NCBI RefSeq assembly: GCF_965216415.1
Contig: NZ_CBDCFU010000002.1
Direction: 5' to 3' (one strand)
Length of the DNA: 64,000 nucleotides
DNA from: Marivita sp003149565
GTDB taxonomy: Bacteria; Pseudomonadota; Alphaproteobacteria; Rhodobacterales; Rhodobacteraceae
The translations under genes and the position numbers were made by a program. Below are positions 1 to 6,996 of this stretch, piece after piece; position 1 is the stretch's first letter, and every line of letters starts with the position of its first letter. The notes beneath the pieces were generated by a model. It had not been told where the DNA came from and ran no database searches. It saw only the letters and a program-made list of their open reading frames with translations.

Positions 1-310
1 CGACCGGGTCATCCGGGACAACCATCGCTTCGCGCACCCCATACGCAGCACACAGTTCTTCGGCCAACCGATGGCCGCGAAACACATCGCTGTCCATATG
101 CACCCGGACCCACCCGCGATGGCGCGCTTCGTTCAGGTAGTTGACCACCGACGCCCGACTGATGCGCATGCGCTCGGCAATTTCGTTCTGGTTCAACCCG
201 TCATGGTAATAGAGCCACGCCGCCTCAACGTAAGGGGCATCATCACGCGACGGAAGCCGCGCCTGATCCGCGCCCGCACCGCGCGTTTTGCCAAGAGCGG
301 TCAGAGGCAT
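1..310 (-). CDS. SorC/DeoR-type sugar-binding transcriptional regulator (N-terminal part)
   Basis: This gene starts at an ATG on the minus strand and runs off the left edge, so only about 103 N-terminal residues are present. They contain a helix-turn-helix of the kind found in SorC-family regulators: YYHDGLNQNEIAERM followed by ISRASVVNYLNEAR at about residues 34-62. The C-terminal sugar-phosphate-binding domain lies outside the window. The start is 9 bases past the mtnA stop, so it is the third gene of a leftward mtnK-mtnA-regulator operon. By inference it controls this operon and the divergent ABC transporter through the palindrome at 2742-2758. The family call is firm; the ligand is unknown. 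Confidence 0.8.
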   Translation of the reverse strand, partial: MPLTALGKTRGAGADQARLPSRDDAPYVEAAWLYYHDGLNQNEIAERMRISRASVVNYLNEARHRGWVRVHMDSDVFRGHRLAEELCAAYGVREAMVVPDDPV

Positions 311-319
311 CAGAGCGCC

Positions 320-1423
320 CTACTCTGCAGCCCGCGCGAAGTCGGGAAAGAGCGCCGCTAGCCCCGCTTCAGAGGCCTCACAGACACCTCGCTCGGTGAT
401 CAGCCCTGTGACGAGACGGTTTGGAGTCACGTCGAACGCCGGGTTTCCGCCGGGCGTGCCCTCAGGTGTGACCTGCACAGTGCCAATTGCCCCGTCCTCG
501 GTGATCCCCTGGACATGGGTGACCTCGCGCGCATTGCGTTCTTCGATCGGGATTTCGGCCACCCCATCGGTCACCGTCCAATCAATCGTCGGTGAGGGCA
601 AAGCTACATAGAACGGTACGCCGTTGTCATGGGCCGCGAGCGCCTTGAGATAGGTGCCGATCTTGTTGCAAACATCGCCCTGACGCGTGGTGCGGTCGGT
701 ACCGGTGATGACCATATCCACCATACCGTGCTGCATCAGATGTCCACCAGCATTGTCGGTGATGTAGGTGTGCGGCACGCCGTGCTTGCCCAACTCCCAC
801 GAGGTCAGCGCGCCCTGATTGCGGGGGCGGGTCTCATCGACCCACACATGCAGAGCAAGACCGGCGTCATAGGCATGATACATCGGGCTCGTCGCTGTTC
901 CCCAATCGACTGTGGCCAACCACCCGGCATTGCAATGCGTGAGCAGGCGCACCGGCTCTCCCGCAGGTTTCCTGGCGGCGATTTCCCGGATCAGCGCGAG
1001 GCCGTTCTCGCCGATACGGCGGTTGATCTCTACATCCTCATCGGCAATTTCATGCGCCAGAGCCAGGGCAGCCGCGGCACGATCGCCCTCGGGCAACGGA
1101 CGCAGCGCTGCGCGGCACCGGTCCAATGCCCAGCGCAGGTTTATCGCCGTGGGGCGGGTCTTTTCCAGAAAGGTCCAGGCCGCGTCCATATTCGTATCGG
1201 ACGGGTCTTCGGCCATCGCCAGCGCCATTCCGTAGGCCGCTGTCGCCCCGATCAACGGCGCGCCGCGCACCCGCATTTCAAAGATAGCATCTGCAAAATC
1301 CTGCATGGTCGCCACAGGAACAACTCGAAAGTCGTGCGGCAACCATCGCTGGTCGATGATCTCAAGAACGTTCTTGTCGCTGTTCCACCACAGGGAACGG
1401 TAGTGGGTCCCGTCGATTTTCAT
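320..1423 (-). CDS. mtnA: S-methyl-5-thioribose-1-phosphate isomerase
   Basis: A 367-residue cytoplasmic isomerase of the MtnA/eIF2B-related family. It converts methylthioribose 1-phosphate to methylthioribulose 1-phosphate, and some homologues also act on 5-deoxyribose 1-phosphate. Visible family features are RVRGAPLIG at about 51-59, the catalytic cysteine in THCNAG (C164), VDETRP, and the catalytic aspartate in GTDRTT (D243). The ATG at 1423 was chosen because it overlaps the mtnK stop as ATGA, a sign of translational coupling; a longer upstream frame has no support. No class II aldolase or MtnB/C/D genes are in the window, so the fate of the product cannot be read here. Confidence 0.93.
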   Translation of the reverse strand: MKIDGTHYRSLWWNSDKNVLEIIDQRWLPHDFRVVPVATMQDFADAIFEMRVRGAPLIGATAAYGMALAMAEDPSDTNMDAAWTFLEKTRPTAINLRWALDRCRAALRPLPEGDRAAAALALAHEIADEDVEINRRIGENGLALIREIAARKPAGEPVRLLTHCNAGWLATVDWGTATSPMYHAYDAGLALHVWVDETRPRNQGALTSWELGKHGVPHTYITDNAGGHLMQHGMVDMVITGTDRTTRQGDVCNKIGTYLKALAAHDNGVPFYVALPSPTIDWTVTDGVAEIPIEERNAREVTHVQGITEDGAIGTVQVTPEGTPGGNPAFDVTPNRLVTGLITERGVCEASEAGLAALFPDFARAAE

Positions 1424-2679
1424 AGCACGTCCTTTCCGTTGAAGTCGCGCGCGATGGCGCAAACAGCAGAGGCGTCGGCCAGCGTGTCAGCCTTGTGGAT
1501 CAGGTCTGCCCCCATCATCAGATTCCGCGCTTCCAGACGAGCGCGCAGAGCGATGTCTTCGATCTCTTCGAAATCGGCATTATGCGCCAAAGACAGACAG
1601 CGACGGTGCATCTCGATGCCACAAACCGTCCAAGCATCGCGCCAGAGATCAGCCAGTACAGCATCGCAGGCCGGTGTGCTGTCGTGTCCCTGATCCTCGA
1701 ACAATGCAGCAGGATAGAGAATACCGGTGCGCTCGGTCGCCCACAACGCGCGGAATTCGGCTTCGAAGGTTGCACAGATGTCCGCAATGACGCCCAGAAT
1801 CCATTCCTGATAGTCTGCCAGATCATTCCCCCTGTGCGCCGGCTGGCTGAAATAGGCCATCAGGAAATTCGCGCACATCATGCCGATGTCAAAACCCAGT
1901 GGTCCATATTGGGCGAACTCGGGATCAATCACCCGGCTGTCCGTGTCCGTCGACATGATGGAACCGGAATGCAGGTCGCCATGAACCATTGTTTCCGTAT
2001 TGGAAACAAATCTCTGCAGGGCTTGCTGCACCTTCACCTTCAGCGCGATATCGCTGCGCAACTGCGAGATGACGGGCTCCAGCTCATCGGTGTGGTGGTT
2101 CATCTCGGCGTTGTAGTAGGGATCGGTAAAGACCAAAGCCTCGGTGATGGCAGGGATTTCGACATTTCCCGCAAAGAGCGCGACATCGGCTTTCTTGTCA
2201 GGGCTCGCCATCGACAACTCTGACCCGCGAAAGGCGGTTCGGGCACAATAGGTGCCCAGAAACTCCGCCAGGCCGTCCACGCGTTCACCCGCAATCAGCT
2301 TACGCCGCAGGATCACGTGCGGCGACAGAAACTCCATCACGATCAGCGCCTGCGCTTCGTCAAAGTGATAGATTTCAGGCACGGCACCCGGAGCGCGTGC
2401 GGCTTGCCGGGTCAGAGCGTGGTATTCGAAATACGCGCGGTAGAGCGGCAAAGGCCAACTGTCGCCGACCAGGCGCACATAAGGAAGCGCCTGTTTGACG
2501 ATTGCTTTGCCTTCGGGGCCGGTGACGATGAAAACAAGGTTGAGGTTGCCGTCCCCAACCTCTTTCACATCCCATGCGGCGCTATCCGATCCGACCTTGG
2601 ACGCAAGCGCCGGGACATCCTTCAACCGCTCCGGCAGCGTTTCCACGCTGAGTGCCTCATATACCGTGCCTGCGCTCAT
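1420..2679 (-). CDS. mtnK: 5-methylthioribose kinase
   Basis: A 419-residue kinase of the aminoglycoside-phosphotransferase-like fold. It phosphorylates 5-methylthioribose at C1 with ATP; some homologues also accept 5-deoxyribose. The catalytic loop HGDLHSGS is at 233-240, and the metal-binding DPEF is at 252-255. It is the first gene of the leftward unit and overlaps mtnA by 4 bases. A ribose-type ABC importer and a FucU-type mutarotase are encoded divergently. The context suggests salvage of an imported 5-modified ribose rather than only recycling of endogenous methylthioadenosine, because no mtnN or mtnP is seen nearby. Confidence 0.93.
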   Translation of the reverse strand: MSAGTVYEALSVETLPERLKDVPALASKVGSDSAAWDVKEVGDGNLNLVFIVTGPEGKAIVKQALPYVRLVGDSWPLPLYRAYFEYHALTRQAARAPGAVPEIYHFDEAQALIVMEFLSPHVILRRKLIAGERVDGLAEFLGTYCARTAFRGSELSMASPDKKADVALFAGNVEIPAITEALVFTDPYYNAEMNHHTDELEPVISQLRSDIALKVKVQQALQRFVSNTETMVHGDLHSGSIMSTDTDSRVIDPEFAQYGPLGFDIGMMCANFLMAYFSQPAHRGNDLADYQEWILGVIADICATFEAEFRALWATERTGILYPAALFEDQGHDSTPACDAVLADLWRDAWTVCGIEMHRRCLSLAHNADFEEIEDIALRARLEARNLMMGADLIHKADTLADASAVCAIARDFNGKDVL

Positions 2680-2741
2680 CGGTGACCTCCCCTATCCTCT
2701 GATGCGCCTTCCCTTTCTGGTTAGCCCTCAATTTGGACTAA

Positions 2742-2758
2742 TGTCAAACCGTTTGACA
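2742..2758. promoter_or_regulatory. Palindromic operator between mtnK and the ABC operon
   Basis: The sequence TGTCAAAC-C-GTTTGACA is a perfect 8+8 inverted repeat with one central base. It lies in the 127-bp divergent gap, 63 bp from the mtnK start and 48 bp from the ABC start. Its position suits one regulator controlling both units, most simply the SorC-type protein encoded in the mtnK operon. The palindrome is seen directly; the assignment to that regulator is inference. Confidence 0.6.
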
Positions 2759-2806
2759 AATGTGTTTTCAACCGCCTACCGTCTGCACAACACGGGGAGG
2801 AGACGA

Positions 2807-4324
2807 GTGGCTGACCATGCGCTCAAAGTGAACGGTTTGCAAAAATCGTTCGGAAAAAACTATGTATTGCGCGGAATCGATGTCACCCTTGAGCCTGGGT
2901 CCGTGACCGTTCTTATGGGCGCAAACGGCGCTGGAAAGTCCACGCTGGTCAAAGTGATCTGCGGTCATCATCGCGCCGATGGCGGAACCATGATGCTCGC
3001 CGGAGCCGCCTTTGCCCCCGAAGACGCGGCCGATGCAATCCAGCAGGGTGTGGTGACCGTCCATCAATCCATCGACGATGGGGTGATTCCGGATCTTGAT
3101 GTGGCGAACAATCTTATGCTCGACAGGCTGGTCGAGCGCGGGCACGGTCTTTTTGTGCGCGAGCGCCATCTGCGCGACGAAGCCGCCAAGGTTGCTTCCG
3201 CAATGGGCATCGACGTCAATCTGCGGGCGCGCGTGTCGGATCTTTCCGTGGCCGATCGCCAGATGATCGCAATTGCCCGCGCGATGGCCCGCGCGCCAAA
3301 AGTCCTCATCCTAGACGAGCCGACATCGTCACTATCGGCAACCGAGGCCGACCGCCTTTTCGCCCTGATCGACCGATTGCGCGAACAGGGTGTGGCGATC
3401 CTATATATCTCGCACCGCATGTCCGACATCCGCCGCATTGCAGATCGCATCATCGTCATGCGAGACGGCGCGATCTCTGGCAGTTTTGACTCCAAACCAC
3501 TCGACTATGAGGCCGCCGTCACCGCAATGCTCGGTCATCGCATGACCGAGGTTGATGTGGCTGTGAACAGCGGCACTGTGCCGGTTCTGGAACTCTCTAA
3601 CCTCACGCTGTTCCCGAACGCCACGCCGATCAATCTACAAGCCCGCGACGGCGAGGTGGTGGCGTTGGTCGGCTTGCTTGGCAGCGGCAAAAGCCGGCTG
3701 GCCGAGATCCTTTTCGGTAGGGCGCGTGCTGTCAGCGGAACAATGCGGATCAACGGCGCGGACTACGCGCCCAGTTCCGTCGAAGACGCGGTTGCGCGGG
3801 GCGTCTACATGTCCCCGAAAGACCGGGGCACCAACGCCGTGATTCCGGCCTTTGATATTGCCGACAATATGACCCTGCCCTTTCTCAAGGGCCTAAGCGT
3901 CGGGTCGTTTCTCGACGCCCGCCGACAAAAAAACCGCTCTCAAGAGATGGTGAGCCAGCTTGGCATTGTCTGTCAGACAGTGGGCGACGGGATTGGCACG
4001 CTGTCGGGCGGCAACCAGCAAAAGGTGATGATCGCCCGCTGGCTGCTGGAGCCCGCACAGGTGCTTCTGCTCGACGAGCCGTTTCAAGGCGTCGATATCG
4101 GCGCGCGGCGAGATATCGGGCGGCACATCCGCGCCACGGCGCAAGGGCGGGCCACACTCGTGTTCCTGGCCGAGATCGACGAGGCGCTTGAGATCGCCGA
4201 CCGGATCGTCGTGATGAACGAAGGCGCCATTGTCGGAGAACACACAAATCAGAATGTCGACCTTGCCGCGCTCGTCGCGGACATCTCGGGGGCCAAATCG
4301 ACTCAAACAGGCACGTATTCATGA
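2807..4324 (+). CDS. Sugar ABC transporter ATP-binding protein (RbsA/XylG-like, two ATPase domains)
   Basis: A 505-residue duplicated ATPase of a ribose-type importer. The first Walker A motif is GANGAGKST at 38-46, with LILDEPT downstream. The second half has the degenerate nucleotide loop LLGSGKSR, a signature LSGGNQQK and LLLDEPF. The GTG at 2807 was chosen because GGGGAGGAG lies just upstream and the protein then begins at the normal N-terminus; the frame extends much further left without homology. Its stop overlaps the permease ATG (ATGA). With the next two genes it forms a complete importer; substrate by context is 5-methylthioribose, 5-deoxyribose or a related sugar. Confidence 0.88.
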   Translation: MADHALKVNGLQKSFGKNYVLRGIDVTLEPGSVTVLMGANGAGKSTLVKVICGHHRADGGTMMLAGAAFAPEDAADAIQQGVVTVHQSIDDGVIPDLDVANNLMLDRLVERGHGLFVRERHLRDEAAKVASAMGIDVNLRARVSDLSVADRQMIAIARAMARAPKVLILDEPTSSLSATEADRLFALIDRLREQGVAILYISHRMSDIRRIADRIIVMRDGAISGSFDSKPLDYEAAVTAMLGHRMTEVDVAVNSGTVPVLELSNLTLFPNATPINLQARDGEVVALVGLLGSGKSRLAEILFGRARAVSGTMRINGADYAPSSVEDAVARGVYMSPKDRGTNAVIPAFDIADNMTLPFLKGLSVGSFLDARRQKNRSQEMVSQLGIVCQTVGDGIGTLSGGNQQKVMIARWLLEPAQVLLLDEPFQGVDIGARRDIGRHIRATAQGRATLVFLAEIDEALEIADRIVVMNEGAIVGEHTNQNVDLAALVADISGAKSTQTGTYS

Positions 4325-5331
4325 ACGACAGACTTCTCGACTTTGCCATCCGCTATGGCTTCCTGATCCTTCTGGTAGGCTTGATCGTCTATTTCAGCCT
4401 TGCCGCGCCGGGGTTCTTCGGGCCGCTCTCCGCGGCATTCGTCCTGCAATCGGTGGCGATCACCGGCATTCTGGCCTTGGGTGTGACCTGTACGCTGGTC
4501 GTGGGCGGGTTCGATCTGTCAATCGGAGCGGTCGCCACGTCGGCGCTTATGCTGTCGGCCTATTCGATGGTGATCCTGGAGCATCCGACACTTGTGGCAG
4601 TGTTTCTTTGTCTGGGCATGGGCGCGCTGGTCGGGTTCATCAACGGCATACTGATCGTCAAATTCCGTGTGCCGGACCTGCTGGCGACCTTGGGCATGAT
4701 GTTCCTGCTGATTGGCTTGCAGCGTATCCCCACACAAGGCAACTCGATTGCTACAGGCATGACCCTTGCCGATGGCTCTGTCGCCGAAGGCACATTCTCT
4801 GCCGCCTTCCTTTGGCTGGGCCGGCATCGCTTTGATGTCGTCATTGACCGGCTGCTGCCCATGCCCGTGGTGATCTTCGTCGCGATCGCTGTTCTGATCT
4901 GGCTCTTCCTTGGGTTCACCCGGCACGGTCGTCTTATGTACGCCATCGGGTCGAACGAACGCGCGGCCGCGCTCGTGGGGACACCGGTCAACCGCTACAA
5001 GATCGCGGCCTACATGATCTCGGGTGTCACCGCCTCCATCGGGGGCATCCTGTTGGCCGCGCGTCTTGGTCGCGGAGACATCGCCAGCGGCAACAACCTG
5101 CTTCTCGACTCGGTTGCGGCTGCGCTGATCGGCTTTGCCGTCTTGGGCGCGGCACGGCCCAACGCATTTGGCACCGCCATCGGTGCGCTCTTCGTCGGCA
5201 TCCTTTTGCAAGGCATGACCATGATGAACGCGCCCTATTACACTCAGGATTTCGTCAAGGGCGCGGTTTTGGTCGCTGCTCTTGTCTTCACCTTCTACTT
5301 GTCGTCGCGCCGAACCGGCGCGGGACACTGA
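4321..5331 (+). CDS. Sugar ABC transporter permease (RbsC-like)
   Basis: A 336-residue polytopic inner-membrane permease of the branched-chain/ribose permease superfamily. It has about eight or nine hydrophobic segments and the family signature GGFDLSIGAVA near residue 62. It overlaps the ATPase gene by 4 bases and is followed 25 bases later by the binding-protein gene. It forms the translocation channel for the sugar recognised by that binding protein. An internal stretch of about 35 residues near 140-175 looks less hydrophobic than in RbsC and may be a lineage-specific loop. Confidence 0.87.
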   Translation: MNDRLLDFAIRYGFLILLVGLIVYFSLAAPGFFGPLSAAFVLQSVAITGILALGVTCTLVVGGFDLSIGAVATSALMLSAYSMVILEHPTLVAVFLCLGMGALVGFINGILIVKFRVPDLLATLGMMFLLIGLQRIPTQGNSIATGMTLADGSVAEGTFSAAFLWLGRHRFDVVIDRLLPMPVVIFVAIAVLIWLFLGFTRHGRLMYAIGSNERAAALVGTPVNRYKIAAYMISGVTASIGGILLAARLGRGDIASGNNLLLDSVAAALIGFAVLGAARPNAFGTAIGALFVGILLQGMTMMNAPYYTQDFVKGAVLVAALVFTFYLSSRRTGAGH

Positions 5332-5356
5332 CATCAGCGATAGGGAGGATATCATC

Positions 5357-6397
5357 ATGCTGAGACGTCACTTCATGGCCCTTGCGAGCGCAGCGAGCCT
5401 TGCGCTTGGCGCGGGCGCGGCAGCGGCGCAGGACGCCCCCGCCCCACTGGACAATCCCGGCGACGTGACCATCGCGCTGGTGCGTTACCTGTCCACAGGC
5501 GACTTTTTTCAGGCCTATCTGTCTGGCGTCGAAAGTCAGGCTGCCGCGCTTGGTGTGAACCTGCGCGTCTTTGACAGCCGCCAGGATGCGGCGCTTCAGG
5601 CAGATATGGTGGATCAGGCAATCGCGTTGGGTGTGGACGGGATCGTGATCCAGCATGGCCTGACCGAGTCGATGCGCGAAGCCGCCCAGCGTGCGGTGGA
5701 TGCGGGCATCAAGGTCGTCGCCTTCGACGTGAATGTTGAAAACGACGCGATCCCGCAGATCGAACAGTCGGATTACCTGCTTGGCAAACTCGCGCTTGAG
5801 CAGGCGATCGAGGACAACGGCGACAGCTTTGCGGCAGGCTATGTCTATGTGCCGGGCATCGCCCCGCTCGACCGCCGCCATGTTGCGTGGGAAGAGGTCA
5901 AGGAGGCCAACCCGGGCATCACCGAGGCCGCCCGCATCGGCACGCTCGACAATCCGATTGCCAACTCGAACGCCAACCAGGCACGCGCGGCATTGCAGGC
6001 GAACCCGAACATCTCGGTCTTCTTCGCGCCCTATAACGAGTTTGCCAAAGGCGTGAAGATCGCGGCAGACGAGCTGGGGATCGGCGGCGACCTGAGCATC
6101 TATTCCGCCGACATCTCGACCGCTGATATCGCGCTGATGCGCGAAGCCGGGAGCGGATGGAAAGCCACGGTCGCCACCAACCCCGCCGTGGTGGGCGAAG
6201 TTTCGGTTCGTGCGCTGGCGCTCATGCTCGCGGGCGAAAACCCCGGCGCGTCGGTGATCGTGCCGCCAACGCTGATCACGCAATCCTTCCTGAACGACGG
6301 GGACATCCGCAACATGGAAGACCTCGGCGCGAAGATGCCGCAATTCCAGCATGCGGATGTGGCAATGGCCGACTGGATGCCGCTGCCGCCACGCTGA
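5357..6397 (+). CDS. Periplasmic sugar-binding protein of ABC transporter (RbsB-like)
   Basis: A 346-residue protein with a Sec signal peptide. It begins MLRRHFMALASAASLALG and has an AAAAQ-D cleavage region near 24. The mature part belongs to the periplasmic-binding/LacI ligand fold, with TIALVRYLSTGDFF, VDGIVIQHG and KVVAFDVNV marking the N-terminal lobe. The ATG at 5357 is preceded by AGGGAGGAT and begins the signal peptide exactly. It would deliver its ligand to the permease encoded upstream. The ligand is inferred from context as a 5-modified ribose; it cannot be proven from sequence. Confidence 0.87.
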   Translation: MLRRHFMALASAASLALGAGAAAAQDAPAPLDNPGDVTIALVRYLSTGDFFQAYLSGVESQAAALGVNLRVFDSRQDAALQADMVDQAIALGVDGIVIQHGLTESMREAAQRAVDAGIKVVAFDVNVENDAIPQIEQSDYLLGKLALEQAIEDNGDSFAAGYVYVPGIAPLDRRHVAWEEVKEANPGITEAARIGTLDNPIANSNANQARAALQANPNISVFFAPYNEFAKGVKIAADELGIGGDLSIYSADISTADIALMREAGSGWKATVATNPAVVGEVSVRALALMLAGENPGASVIVPPTLITQSFLNDGDIRNMEDLGAKMPQFQHADVAMADWMPLPPR

Positions 6398-6406
6398 GAC
6401 TTGACT

Positions 6407-6431
6407 GGCGGGCGCTTCAGCCGCGCCCGCC
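6407..6431 (+). terminator. Intercistronic hairpin after the binding-protein gene
   Basis: GGCGGGCGC and GCGCCCGCC form a perfect 9-bp stem with a 7-base loop, 9 bases after the binding-protein stop. No T run follows, so it is more likely a partial terminator or a 3-prime mRNA stabiliser than a full stop. The fucU gene follows 31 bases later. Confidence 0.5.
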
Positions 6432-6462
6432 TATCCCAACGACTTCAATCGGAGCACATCAT

Positions 6463-6906
6463 ATGCTGATCGGCATAGACTCCCGCATGACGCCTGAACT
6501 GCTCTACACGCTGTCCCGGATGGGGCACGGAGATGAGATCGTTATCGCGGATCGCAATTACCCGGCCACGTGGTCTGCAGGCGGGTGTCTGGTGAAGGAG
6601 GTCATCCAGTATCCCGGCCACGACGCGCCGACTGTGATTGACCTGATCACTCAGCTCATGCCGCTGGACAATTTTCACACGCATTCCGTGCTTCGCATGG
6701 AGATCGACAATGAGCCTGACACGATGTCGGACGCGCATAAAGAGGTGTGGGGCGTGCTGAAGCCGCGCCTGCCAGAGGGTGGCATTCTGTCGAGCCTTGA
6801 ACGACAGGCGTTCTATCGCCGAGCGGGTGGCAGCTTTGCTGTTGTGCAATGCAGCGAAGACCGGCCGTTTGGCTGCTTTATCCTGCGCAAGGGTGTGGTG
6901 TTCTGA
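6463..6906 (+). CDS. fucU: RbsD/FucU family sugar mutarotase
   Basis: A 147-residue cytoplasmic enzyme of the RbsD/FucU family, which interconverts sugar anomers or pyranose/furanose forms of fucose and ribose. Family features are MGHGDEIVIADRNYPA in the first third and the C-terminal PFGCFILRKGVV. The symbol reflects family similarity, not a fucose role. It is the last gene of the importer operon. A mutarotase here would supply the ring form or anomer that the kinase MtnK needs, which ties the two divergent units together. The terminator at 6965-6988 closes the operon. Confidence 0.88.
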   Translation: MLIGIDSRMTPELLYTLSRMGHGDEIVIADRNYPATWSAGGCLVKEVIQYPGHDAPTVIDLITQLMPLDNFHTHSVLRMEIDNEPDTMSDAHKEVWGVLKPRLPEGGILSSLERQAFYRRAGGSFAVVQCSEDRPFGCFILRKGVVF

Positions 6907-6964
6907 AGCTCGGCAAAACGGCTGGCCGCGTGGGCTTTGGAGTTTCCGTCTTCCGAAAGAAATT

Positions 6965-6988
6965 GGGTCGGCCCTAACAGGCCGACCC
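6965..6988. terminator. Rho-independent terminator between convergent operons
   Basis: GGGTCGGCC and GGCCGACCC form a 9-bp GC-rich stem with a 6-base loop, followed on the plus strand by TTCTTGTTTT. It lies between the fucU stop and the stop of the leftward TRAP permease gene, so it can serve both directions; the T tract is better on the plus strand. Confidence 0.85.
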
Positions 6989-6996
6989 TTCTTGTT

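Noticed and set aside
629..1693. Plus-strand open frame of 354 codons antisense to mtnA and mtnK
   Set aside because: No family features and no ribosome site. It is explained by codon bias of the two overlapping minus-strand genes, whose catalytic residues are intact.
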